Origin: Culex pipiens pallens
Lineage: Eukaryota; Arthropoda; Insecta; Diptera; Culicidae
NCBI RefSeq assembly: GCF_016801865.2
Contig: NC_068939.1
Coordinates: 68,149,877-68,213,876 of the forward strand
Reading direction: 5' to 3'
DNA: 64,000 bases
The position numbers and the translations under genes are program-made. Position 1 is the first letter of the stretch; each line of letters opens with the position of its first letter. A model generated the notes under the pieces. The model saw only the letters and a program-made list of their open reading frames with translations. It ran no database searches and was not told where the DNA came from. Of the stretch, positions 1-9,572 are shown in pieces.

Positions 1-286
1 TTACGCTCTTTTAAAATGTTAGTCTTGGTTTAAACATTTTAAAGATATTGTTTTGCCCAAAAATACAAAAAAATCGAATGACCGAAATCTGAGAGAACTG
101 CTCTTAAGCTATCTACAATCTGCGGTCCTTGTTTAAGTTGAAGTTTAGATTGTCACCAATTTATAGTATTGAGCTAGTTATATGATTTTAGGCTTAAAAA
201 ACATAACAAATATAATTTTCAATTTCAATATTTTCAATTTGTGTTTTTATTAGATTTTAGCAGTTCTGTTCCAGGATGTCACATTT
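1..286. other. AT-rich intergenic sequence, no gene seen
   Basis: No coding potential or recognisable element. A short stretch around 60-110 resembles 35297-35345, so part of it is probably old dispersed repeat. Confidence 0.5.
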
Positions 287-752
287 GGGTAATTCTCTAC
301 CAACTCACACGAAATCGGGAAAAGTTGCCCCGACCCCTCTTCGATTTGCGTGAAACTTTGTCCTAAGGGGTAACTTTTGTCCCTGATCACGAATTCGAGG
401 TCCGTTTTTTGATATCTCGTGACGGAGGGGCGGTACGACCCCTTCCATTTTTGAACATGCGAAAAAAGAGGTGTTTTTCAATAATTTGCAGCCTGAAACG
501 GTGATGAGATAGAAATTTGGTGTCAAAGGGACTTTTATGTAAAATTAGACGCCCGATTTGATGGCGTACTCAGAATTCCGAAAAAACGTATTTTTCATCG
601 AAAAAAACACTAAAAAAGTTTTAAAAATTCTCCCATTTTCCGTTACTCGACTGTAAAAAATTTTGGAACATGTCATTTTATGGGAAATTTAATGTACTTT
701 TCGAATCTACATTGTCCCAGAAGGGTCATTTTTTCATTTAGAACAAAATTTT
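287..752. mobile_element. Fragment (one arm) of the GGGTAATTCT foldback family
   Basis: Begins with the terminal motif GGGTAATTCTCTACCAAC and matches the left arm of the complete copy at 14138-15488 almost base for base until about 752, where similarity stops. The conserved 70-73 aa open frame inside the arm recurs in every copy on whichever strand the arm lies, so it is a by-product of DNA conservation and not a gene. Confidence 0.85.
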
Positions 753-1150
753 GACGAAGAACTTCGTCTTAGGGCTCTATACAGGGTAGCAATCCAAAAT
801 TTCGCGGAGCGAAATGTAACGAAAAGAAAATAAACGCGACTGCAAGATTTGCAACAATAATATCTCAACTCCTGTTCAACACACGTAAAAGTGGTACCCA
901 CCAAACGAAAGGGGAGATTTCAAGCTTTCTTAATATACCTAATTAATGGCCATGAAATTTAGTTGAAGCACTTAAAAACTGAGTTTAAATTAATAAAACT
1001 GCTTCCACACAGCAAGCAAGCACGCACACAACACACACACGCGCACACTCTCTCTCTTGACTCCGCCCCCAAAGCCTTGCCTGCGTTTGGCCTTGACACA
1101 ATTTGGCGATTTATTCCTTTTGTGCTGCTGCTTCGTCAAACGCCAAAACG
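753..1150. other. Intergenic sequence with CA/CT-rich tract
   Basis: After the foldback breakpoint the sequence is AT-rich with no ORF of interest. At 1015-1060 there is a short AC-rich then CT-rich tract just upstream of the TATA box of the first histone-3'-end unit. Confidence 0.45.
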
Positions 1151-1156
1151 ATTTGA

Positions 1157-1164
1157 TATAAAAG
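1157..1164 (+). promoter_or_regulatory. TATA box of unit A
   Basis: TATAAAAG, upstream of a roughly 390-nt segment that ends in a histone-type stem-loop and downstream element. It is the same octamer as in units C and D. No histone reading frame follows it. Confidence 0.5.
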
Positions 1165-1558
1165 GAGGTGCCGATACAAAATCAAGTCAAATCAATTTTG
1201 GACGCCGACCTGGAAGGAGCTCCTGCTGCTGCTGATTCGGGACCTGCTGCTGCTGATTGCGGGACGGAACCAAGGAAGGACGCGCGGGGTGACGGATTTC
1301 ACAGCTCGGCGAGCTGCCTTCACCCCGCTCCCCCAAACCGGTGACGCCGACCCGGACGGAGCTCCTGATGCAGCAGCAGCAGCAGAGAACAAGAAATGCA
1401 CTCGGTGCAGCGGAGGAAGAAGCGGCCAAAGGATGAAAATCTGCGGGAGGAGAGGACGAATCTGCGGGAGGAGACCACCGTGTTGCACACGAAGCCGCAG
1501 CAATAGAGGCGCGGGAGCCAACACTTGTGCTTGCCGTAATGGCCTACCACCAACCAAC

Positions 1559-1601
1559 GGCCCTTTTCAGGGCCAATAATACCCTCACGAAAGAGTTATT
1601 C
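1559..1601 (+). terminator. Histone-type mRNA 3' end (stem-loop plus downstream element), unit A
   Basis: GGCCCTTTTCAGGGCC at 1559-1574 is a perfect 6-bp stem with a UUUC-type loop and matches the metazoan histone mRNA stem-loop bound by SLBP. Eleven bases later CACGAAAGAGTTATT (1586-1600) matches the purine-rich histone downstream element that pairs with U7 snRNA. Spacing is as in replication-dependent histone genes. No histone coding sequence lies upstream. Confidence 0.85.
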
Positions 1602-1694
1602 TCGAATATTCAAAAATCCTGGTAATGTGGAAAAAGTAAAATGAAGCACCCAGAATAGTGTTCAAAATGAATTAATTTTGTTACACTCGGATGG

Positions 1695-1695
<1 letters not shown>

Positions 1696-1750
<55 letters not shown>
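1696..1750. repeat. (CT)n microsatellite
   Basis: About 27 uninterrupted CT dinucleotides. It gives rise to an artefactual Arg-Glu repeat frame on the minus strand. Confidence 0.95.
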
Positions 1751-1752
<2 letters not shown>

Positions 1753-2006
1753 CGACTTCGATTCCACGCCACGACTTCGATTCGGTGGGCTTGGGACGCG
1801 ACGGAGTGTGTGTTCGTATGCACACGTCGCGGCCTCCAAATGTGATGCTATATTTCGTGCGCTGCGTTGAGCTTCCCGGTGAAGTTAAAACAGCCAGATG
1901 CTTTAAATGGCACTTTGCTGGCAGAAATCCATAACCAAGAGTTATTTCTTAAAATTGAAAAAAAAATCAGCTTGCATTCCCGCGAAAGTAGTAAATGCTC
2001 GTCCTC

Positions 2007-2360
2007 ACACACATACACACTCCCCGTTTGATGGTACACGCTGATTGGGTTCTACGCGTCGAGTTTCCCTTCCGCGGACGTTCGATTCAAGTACCTAAAA
2101 TCGTCTCGGACTTAGCAAAGTTTAATCAACCCCGAGACCACTAAATCGACCAAAGCGCGCTTAAAATGGACGTCGGGCTGCCTCGGCAGCAGATGTAGCC
2201 AGTTTTGGGACTTCAGATAGTCCTTTCCACAAAAGAGCAATCAATTAGCGTTCAGAATGTGCGTGCACACACAAACACACACCTGTTTGTTGGTACACGC
2301 TAAATGGAACTTAACAACTGAGCTTCCCCTCCACGGACGGGACATTCAAGTACCTAAATA
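2007..2360. repeat. Diverged tandem duplication, period about 262 bp
   Basis: 2007-2100 and 2268-2360 share the order CA-rich tract, GGTACACGCT, GAGTTTCCC/GAGCTTCCC, a CGGACG block and TTCAAGTACCTAAA. This suggests old duplicated spacer units of the array in which the histone-type 3' ends lie. No gene is visible in 1602-2546. Confidence 0.6.
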
Positions 2361-2546
2361 GCCCTCAAAATTCTTTCTTAAAGATATCGTCCACCGTCGA
2401 ATGAGCGTTTGCAGAAGCAGCGGTCACCACCAGGGGACCTCAAATCTGCGACGGTCAAAAATTCAAGCAGCCCGATTTCAAACCTGCGACGCTAGGCGTC
2501 ATAATGCTTCATAATTTAAGCGCTCTGCAGAGCAGAAGTGAAAGTA

Positions 2547-2923
2547 CAGTCGACTCTCTGGTTGTCAATATCCAAGGGACCGTCGAGGAAGAGAATCATC
2601 AGTTTACAGAACGACCCAGCTATGGGAGAGAAACATGGCAACGTCCATCAAACAAAAACAAACTAATGTCAAATACCCTTCAAAGCTTCGTTTCGCCAAG
2701 AAAAATGTCTATGCAAGCCATGAGAAAGTGAAATTATTGACAACCGGAAGAGATTTTTAATGCAAACAGAATCCAAGGGACCGTCGAGGAAGAGATCCTT
2801 CAAGCAAGGAAAAATATCGAGGAATGAAGATAATTGAAGTATGCAGATTGAAGGGACTGAAGAATTCATCGATAGATGGAGAATTATTGATATCGAGAAG
2901 ATCGACAGCCAGAGAGTCGACTG
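2547..2923. mobile_element. Pogo/Tigger-like MITE, 377 bp
   Basis: Imperfect terminal inverted repeats CAGTCGACTCTCTGG at the left and CCAGAGAGTCGACTG at the right, flanked on both sides by TA (2545-2546, 2924-2925). Subterminal sequence also folds back around CCAAGGGACCGTCGAGG. No transposase, hence non-autonomous. The TA duplication and CAGT start fit the Tc1/mariner/pogo group. Confidence 0.8.
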
Positions 2924-3090
2924 TAATAAATTTCGACTTTTGATTTTGCTTGCTTGCCACACACACAGCACATGATAATTTCAACATGCAAGTGGTTGCA
3001 GTGGTTTTTTAAATGTTGTAAATATAATGATTAGGCTCAGTGAAAATTTACGCATAATAAATAATGTTAACCTTAATTTAGAATTGACAA

Positions 3091-3133
3091 GAATAACTCT
3101 TTCGTGAATATTTTTATGGCCCTGAAAAGGGCC
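3091..3133 (-). terminator. Histone-type mRNA 3' end, minus strand, unit B
   Basis: Read on the minus strand: GGCCCTTTTCAGGGCC (3133-3118) followed by a CACGAAAGAGTTATTC-type downstream element (3106-3091). It is the same arrangement as unit A in opposite orientation. No histone frame or convincing TATA box was found upstream (to the right), so this may be a 3' remnant. Confidence 0.8.
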
Positions 3134-3480
3134 GTTTGATTTTATATAATTGAAGGAAAAGGAAATATTAATTTCCAGCACATTTAATCCGATCACCGCA
3201 GTTGTGCGGTCGGATGAAAACGAATGGAATTCTGGGGGAAATTAACATTTCCGTCCGAGGGTCAATGGGAGGCAGCCCAAATAATGGTGCAAAGTTGCCA
3301 TGTACATCGTCCATTCTGCTGGCTTTGCTCGCTGCTCGTTGTTTGCTGCTTCGTTCCGTTCGAATGAGTTAAGAATGGCTTGCAAAGCAATCATATTTAT
3401 GCGCCAGAATTGGGGACGCATGAACCGCCTACGTCAATGGAGACTCCACCCTCCAGCGCAAAATCTGGCTCGCGCGAAAG

Positions 3481-3488
3481 TATAAAAG
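3481..3488 (+). promoter_or_regulatory. TATA box of unit C
   Basis: TATAAAAG about 30 nt before the conserved CTTCATTCTATCC start region. The same element and spacing recur in unit D. Confidence 0.6.
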
Positions 3489-3776
3489 AAAAATCCCAAC
3501 GCAGAAGCCTCTTCATTCTATCCGGACTACCGACGAGTGAAGGTCGAACCGCGGAGCAGCAGCAGCAGCAGCAGTACCAGCAGAGGAGAGCAGCAGAGAA
3601 GAAGAGCAACACCAGCAGAGGAGAGCAGCAGAGAAGAAGAGCAACTTCAAGTGTTCTTCACTCTCGTTCGGGCCAACAAGGAAGAAAAAGTAAAAGCTGA
3701 AAAACAGCCGGAACTGTCCCGGATCAGTCGCGGATTGCATTGTAAATCTGCCGGCACACCGCTTATGAATTCAAAC

Positions 3777-3819
3777 GGCCCTTTTCAGGGCCAACAACAC
3801 AATCACGAAAGAGTTATTC
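3777..3819 (+). terminator. Histone-type mRNA 3' end, unit C
   Basis: GGCCCTTTTCAGGGCC at 3777-3792, preceded by AAAC and followed by AAC, then CACGAAAGAGTTATT at 3804-3818. All features of the SLBP/U7 processing signal are present. Confidence 0.88.
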
Positions 3820-3992
3820 TTCAAATCTAAAATTGTTTTTGTGAAGGGGAGGTGGAAATGCACTTACTAATGAGAAGCAAAATTGGCTCAAAATGGGTAA
3901 ATGTTTCTAATTCCTTTAATTTACATTTGATTTTGCTGCTCGTCATTTACTGTAACAAACACACAGACACACACAAACACAGTAAAATTTGC

Positions 3993-3995
3993 AAG

Positions 3996-4028
<33 letters not shown>
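3993..4028. repeat. (CA)n microsatellite
   Basis: Run of AC dinucleotides, with shorter CA-rich tracts just upstream (3957-3980). Confidence 0.95.
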
Positions 4029-4032
<4 letters not shown>

Positions 4033-4424
4033 TGTCTCATCTACCGCATTTTATCTAAATTTTAAAACAAATCCATGACTGATTTCGGTCGCCTGAAGAA
4101 TGTGGACTGAGAAAGAATAAAATTATAAAATATTTGACAATTTTTTGCCTTGGCTCAATTTTGCACACAATCAAAGCTCTTGGAAATTCTTTCCTTGCAA
4201 GTGGCAGGCAAAATTGTTTGCATTTGACGACAAAAAGCGACTAGCACATCGCCCAAGCAAAACGACGAGTGGCGAGACAAAATCACCTCACCTAATGGAT
4301 GCTCGCAGATTGAAACCGAGTCTCTGCAAAGCACTAATACTTATGCGCCCGAATTGGGGACGTATGAACCTCCTACGTCAATCGAGACTCCACCCTCCAG
4401 CGCAAAATCTGGGTCGCGCGAAAG

Positions 4425-4432
4425 TATAAAAG
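4425..4432 (+). promoter_or_regulatory. TATA box of unit D
   Basis: TATAAAAG within the block conserved with unit C. Confidence 0.6.
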
Positions 4433-4608
4433 AAAAATCCCAGCGCAGAAGCCTCTTCATTCTATCCGGACTACCGACGAGTGAAGGTCGAACCGCGGAG
4501 CAGCAGCAGCAGCAACACCGACAGAGAAGAAGAGCAGCACCAGCAGAGCAGAGGGGAAGAGCAGCACCAGCAGAGGAGAGAAGAAGAGCACCGCTTATAA
4601 AATCAAAC

Positions 4609-4651
4609 GGCCCTTTTCAGGGCCAACAAAACCCTCACGAAAGAGTGATTC
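4609..4651 (+). terminator. Histone-type mRNA 3' end, unit D
   Basis: GGCCCTTTTCAGGGCC at 4609-4624, then CACGAAAGAGTGATT at 4636-4650. It lies about 400 bp upstream of the Helentron first coding exon. Confidence 0.88.
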
Positions 4652-4695
4652 TTCAATTTCAAAATGAATTGCCTGCCAAAAGGCCACATGGTCGA

Positions 4696-4754
<59 letters not shown>

Positions 4755-4822
4755 TTGTGTATGTTTGTGATTGTGTGTGTGTGTGATTGTGTGTGTGTGA
4801 TTGTGTGTGATTGTGTGTGTGT

Positions 4823-4886
<64 letters not shown>

Positions 4887-4950
4887 TTGTGTGTGAGGGA
4901 GAGAGATGGGGGTAGAGAGAGAGGGAGGGAGAGAAAGAGAGGGAGAGAGT
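4696..4950. repeat. (GT)n with GATT interruptions, then GA-rich tract
   Basis: About 190 bp of TG dinucleotides broken by GATTGTG steps (4696-4886), followed by a purine-rich GGGAGAGA tract to about 4950. Several long apparent minus-strand frames encode only Thr-His repeats and are artefacts. Confidence 0.95.
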
Positions 4951-4965
4951 ATATTTTTGCGCAAC

Positions 4966-4973
4966 TATATAAG
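4966..4973 (+). promoter_or_regulatory. Candidate TATA box of the Helentron gene
   Basis: TATATAAG about 55-60 nt upstream of the first ATG (5028), with an initiator-like TTCAGC at 5014-5019. Plausible but not proven. Confidence 0.35.
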
Positions 4974-5027
4974 AAATATCGCCCGCAAAACTGCAAACAC
5001 TTTGCTCTTGGCATTCAGCTAGTGAGG

Positions 5028-5481
5028 ATGTCACGACACCTGGCGGCGAAATACCTTGCGAGTCATCGCAAGCGGAAGCGTGAGGAGAGAGAGAAGGAGA
5101 ACAGAGTGGTGGCGCCACTGAGGCAAGCTGAGGAGACGATTGCTGATCGTGATGAGGAGGGAGAGCAGGAGATGGAGAAGGAGGAGGGAGAGCAGGAGAT
5201 GGAGGAGGAAGAGGAGATCAAGGCACCGAAACCGCGGAGGCCTGCCAAGACGAGCGCTGAGCGCGTCAGGGAATTCCGCCAGCGGAAGAAACTGAAAGCG
5301 CAAGAGGAGGCCGAGCGAGGAGGTACAGTAGCGGCCGGTAACCCAGCAGCAACTGTGAATTTGGAGCCGATGCCCGGCCCGAGCACGGGGCCAGTACGGT
5401 TCTACCCACGACCTGACCCGGTACAGATTCCGTCGGGTTCTGGAAGGGGCACGTTCCAGGCCGATTCCGAGACATTTCTTG
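5028..5481 (+). CDS. Helentron exon 1: basic/acidic leader
   Basis: Start chosen at the ATG at 5028 (MSRHLAAKYLASHRKRKR...), after a TATA-like element and downstream of the GT/GA tracts. The open frame does extend upstream, but only through simple repeat. The 151 complete codons encode a Lys/Arg cluster (possible nuclear signal), a Glu-rich stretch, and the KTSAERVREFRQRKK motif typical of insect Helitron N-termini (known family feature). Ends at a TTG|GTGAGT donor in phase 1. Confidence 0.8.
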
Positions 5482-5917
5482 GTGAGTTTTTAGCAAAAAG
5501 TGATAAACTGCAGAACAAAGATTTGCTTTAATTTTATTGTCTATTCTTTTAAGACAAGATAACGCCAAACTGTGAAACCAAGATTTTTAACTTTCGCTAA
5601 ATTCAACAAAATTTTACAACTTAGCAATATAATGCTGATCATGTTTGAAAGTTTTCACATTGCATGCACAATTTGTGTTCTTGAAATGAATTTTCTCTGT
5701 ATAAAGCGGATATTTTAACGTATGAATATGAATTTAGTTGGCAGAATAATTTAATTTTGTTCTTAAAACAAACACAGTTAATATAGCCAATAAAAATAAT
5801 CTGTTTTAGAGTTTTAGCATGAGATAGGCATTTGTTCTACGCACTGTCTAACTTTGAATTTTGGGTTTAATATTATACAATCAAAAGCAACTATTTAGAT
5901 CTTCCTGTATCTTACAG

Positions 5918-5980
5918 GAATCGTACCGACTCGTTCCGCTCTGAACGAGTCCTCTCAGGTATCAGTACCCAATAGTCAGG
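5918..5980 (+). CDS. Helentron exon 2 (63 nt)
   Basis: Bounded by CTTACAG| and CAGG|GTAAGT. Phase 1 at both sides, so the frame continues from exon 1 and into exon 3. Encodes a 21-residue Ser/Thr-rich linker. The intron before it is 436 bp and AT-rich. Confidence 0.7.
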
Positions 5981-6042
5981 GTAAGTCTGGGTAACTTAGG
6001 GAGGTCTTTCAATATTATCCCCAATTGTTTAATGTTTTGTAG

Positions 6043-6429
6043 AGACGGGTACGACTGCCACAGCTGGTGGCAAGCCAGATTGCGCGAAGGCCGACATTGC
6101 TTTTCACAAAAAGTTTACCGACAACAAACTGGGTGATTATTGCAATGTTTGTGAACGCATCTGGTTCAGCAATGACTTGAGGTCCATCACAAGCGATGGC
6201 GGGAGAGTGTTGGTCGAGGCAGGCCACTTTGAGTCAGTCGCGGGATTCAAGGTGTGCCAGACCTGCCACAACTCTCTGAGGAATGGAAAAGTACCCACTT
6301 TGTCCACATCGAACGGATTTACCTACCCGGAGAAGCCAGCGAACCTTCCACCACTGGATCCGATCACCGAGCGGTTGATTGCGCCAAGGCTGCCGTTCAT
6401 GCAAATTCGTCGGCTCAGTCATGCGCGAG
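6043..6429 (+). CDS. Helentron exon 3: Cys-rich N-terminal domain
   Basis: Acceptor TTTTGTAG| at 6042, donor GAG|GTGAAA after 6429. Encodes CNVCERIWF and, about 45 residues on, CQTCHNSLRNGKVP followed by an NGF.YPEKP..L.PL...ERLIAPRLPFMQIRRL segment, which is the classical Helitron zinc-binding region in front of Rep. Phase 1 in and out. Confidence 0.85.
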
Positions 6430-6487
6430 GTGAAAATTGTTTATCAACTTTGAATTTTGTAGTTGGTGACGTGCTTTGAAATTTTAG

Positions 6488-9400
6488 GAAGCTACACAAT
6501 CATCGGGCAGATTATAAATGTCCCTGTTGATGTCAACGAGATGGTTCGGATGCTTCCGCGTCAATTGGAGGATGATTACGCCTTTAATGTTTGCATTAAA
6601 AAGCAATTGATCCACAAGTCCAACTACCTGCAGGGATATGTCAAGAAGTCTGTCGTTAAAGCATGGCTTCGCTATCTTATCAACACTCCGTTGTATAAGC
6701 GCGAAGGTATCGTTTTGGATGAAAGCCTCATAGAACCAGATGTACCAGAAGGTACTGACGGTGAGGAAATGGTTGAGCTGGAAGTATCGGAAGTCGTGGA
6801 TGTCCCAAGAGATGTCCCAAGAATTCCCCAGCAGAACGACCAAATTGCACTTGACGTACTCGAAACTGAAGCGGAATTGTTCACAGGACAGCAACAGACC
6901 GTCTTATGGAACGAGGACATGAGTCTAAATATTGCTCCTGGTCAGAACCGAATGCCGACTTCCATCGTGTACGATCAGTATGCAGAAGAGCTTTCTTTTC
7001 CCGGAATCTACCAAGGAAAAATACGATCGTACAGGAAAGGGGTTCGCGTTACTCCTTACGATAAGGCTACCAGTGAAACTAGACGACGTGACCGGCGTGG
7101 AGCAAAGCCGACTCACATCCTGTACATGGGTGTTAAGATCATGCGTCTTCGGGTTCACGATGGAGTTTCGAGCTCCTTTAGGGTCCAAGGTACGAACAAT
7201 GTGACCCGTGCTCAACTCAGTGACCCGCAGTTCATGCAGAGCCTTATCGAGAGGAACTTCGCGTGGCTGAAATCGATTCCGAACTCGGCATTGTACTGGC
7301 AGATACGGGAGAAAGATTTGTTCGCCATGATTCGACAGCTGGGAAAGCCAACGGTTTTCTTGACTATGAGTGCTAACGAGACTCACTGGCCCGAACTGCT
7401 GAAGATACTGTACAAGCTCTCGGATCAAGAGAACAGGATCGACTTGACAGAACCGATGGAGCAACTAACAGCACTTCAAAGAGCAGTATTGGTCAGTGAA
7501 GATCCAGTCACGTGCTGCCTCTATTTCAACAAGCTGATCGAAGTCATCCTCTTGATCTTGGGTTCGAAAACTCATAGTCCGTTCGGGAAGTACTACGTCG
7601 TCGATTACTTCAAACGGATTGAGTTCCAGCATCGCGGTAGTCCCCACTGCCATGCAGTGCTTTGGCTCGCCAACGATCCCAAGGAACCTGCTTCCGAGCA
7701 CATGCCTGCTACTCTGGAACTGATCAACACCATCACTTCCATTAGATTCGAGGACCTTCCCACGCAGACGGCTACTAAGCAGGTTCATCGTTGCACGTTC
7801 ACTTGCACAAAGCGAGGGGAAAAGCGCTGTCGGTTCAATATACCGTACTGGCCCATGAAAGAACAACGGGTCCTGCTTCCTCTTAAGGCTGACGACAGTC
7901 GCCGCAAAGAGTTGAAGAAACGCGCTGAGGAAATGCGTGATGTCCTGGCAACAATGGTATTCGATACGATTGAGGACTATCTGGCCCACTGCGAGTGTAC
8001 ATACGAGTACTACCTGGATGTAGTTCGTGCATCGCTGAAACAGCCTACGGTCTTCTACAAGCGCTCGATGGATGAAAAGGAACTGCGAACGAATCCGTTC
8101 AACGCATGGATTGCGGACAAGCTGCGTTCGAACATGGATCTCCAGTTTATTGTTGACGAAAAGAAACTTTGCCACTACCTGGTAGAGTACGTCAACAAGT
8201 CCAATCGTGGTGTTAGTGGATTGCACCGAGAGCTGATCCTCATGCAAGAGCAGAACCCCGAGATGGACTACGGCGAGATGCTGAAGAAGATCAGCCTGAA
8301 GATGCTTGGAGCCGTGGAGATGTGCGCTCAGGAAGCAGCCTGGTTCCTACTGCGATTGCCGATGTCCGAGGCAAGTAAGAAAGTTGAGTTCATTCCAACT
8401 GCGTGGCCCCAAGACCGGACAAGAAGCAGGAAGCACTTCAAGACCATGGATGCAGAAGGAGTTGGCGATGACTCGACAGATGTGTGGAACAAGAACATCA
8501 TCGAGAAGTACGAAGAGCGTGAAGGCCTGGAAGACGTCTGCTTGGCTGAGTTCGTAGCTTGGTATTCTCAGGAAAGAGGTAAAAAGAGCTACAAGAAAAG
8601 GACACAGCCAAGGGTGCTGCGTTGGCGCGGATTCGGTATGAGCGAGCTTACTGAGTATAAGCGCGAATCTGTTCTCCTGTTTCTGCCATTTCGTAATGAG
8701 GTGGTGGATGTTCTCGACCACAATAAGTTCCTCCAGTTGTACGATTTGCATGAGGAACAACTCTTGGCAAAGCGTAAGGAATACGACTGTGAGTTGAATA
8801 TGGAGCAAACGGTCGAGGAGTATCTGCGCACTATTGCGAACTTGGAGGATGGAGCGGAGAACAACGCAGCAACCGAAAAGCACGACGAGCTGGTGCGGAC
8901 AGTCATCATGCAGCCGAATAATGATGACTTTGAGCTGCTGCCCACAAGAGGTTTAAGATCTGTCATCAAGCAACGCACAAACGTGTTGTCGAAGGAGGCA
9001 TATTGTGAGATGATGCGAGCTACGAATGCAGAGCAACGGGCATTGATTCTGCACGTAATCCATCTGATGCATTGCTACGAAGAGCACGAGCCGCTGCAGG
9101 TTTTCTTGACCGGTCCGGCAGGAAGCGGCAAAACCTTCGTATTGCGTGCGCTTATGGAAACGATCAATCGGTACAGCCAAACTCACAACTCCCGCGACAA
9201 CGCGTATGTAGCTTCAGCTTCGACTGGAAAAGCAGCCAGCGCAATTGGTGGAACCACCCTGCACCACGCTTACCACATCACCATGTCTCGCCAGGCAACG
9301 AAGATGAATTTCGAAACGCTCCAGATGTACAGGAACGAGATGCAGAATATCAAGTTTCACATCATCGATGAGGTCAGCATGGTTGGCGCCCACACCCTGA

Positions 9401-9572
9401 ATACCGCACACATACGCCTCCAGGATGTTTACATGATCTATGATGTTCCATATGGAGGTGTGAATGTGTTGGTGAGTGGAGATGTGATGCAGTTGCCCCC
9501 AGTCAATGCTCGCGCCGTGTTCAAGCCTCCGTCTAACACCATATGTGGCGCTGTGGTGTGGCAATCGTTGTC
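6488..9572 (+). CDS. Helentron exon 4: HUH Rep nuclease and N-terminal half of helicase
   Basis: Continues exon 3 in frame after a 58-bp intron (acceptor ATTTTAG|). The Rep motif HRGSPHCH (nt 7630-7653) supplies the HUH metal site, and the catalytic tyrosine region reads HYLVEYVNK (about 8173-8199). The helicase Walker A GPAGSGKT is at 9112-9135 and the Walker B IIDEVSMVG at about 9361-9387, followed by SGDVMQLPPV. The frame then runs GAVVWQSL and hits a stop at 9589-9591 after the sequence jumps to a region that should come much later. All recognised Rep and early helicase residues are intact. Confidence 0.9.

Larger units (their letters stand above)
3380..3820 (+). other. Unit C: TATA promoter, CAG-rich body, histone-type 3' end
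   Basis: A 3380-3560 promoter/leader block is shared nearly verbatim with unit D (4324-4515). It includes a GAATTGGGGACG box, a CCTACGTCAAT box, TATAAAAG and a pyrimidine-rich start region CTTCATTCTATCC. The body (about 3515-3776) is rich in CAG/GAG and would encode only low-complexity Gln/Arg. It ends at a histone stem-loop. A short transcript of roughly 280 nt is the simplest reading. Whether it is transcribed, or is the remnant of a histone gene whose coding part was lost, cannot be told from sequence. Confidence 0.5.
4324..4652 (+). other. Unit D: TATA promoter, CAG-rich body, histone-type 3' end
   Basis: Same plan as unit C. The promoter/leader block is nearly identical, then comes a shorter CAG/GAG-rich body, then a stem-loop. 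The predicted transcript from about 4460 to 4628 is under 200 nt. Low-complexity Gln/Arg translations in this stretch differ in frame and length from those in unit C, which argues against a conserved protein. Confidence 0.5.

Noticed and set aside
3537..3830. Gln/Arg-rich protein encoded by unit C
   Set aside because: The frame crosses the histone-type stem-loop and cleavage site, and it is not kept in unit D.
4595..5118. Long minus-strand frames (up to 171 aa) across the GT repeat
   Set aside because: They encode only Thr-His and Ser-Leu repeats from (CA)n and purine tracts, with no domain, and are antisense to the Helentron leader.
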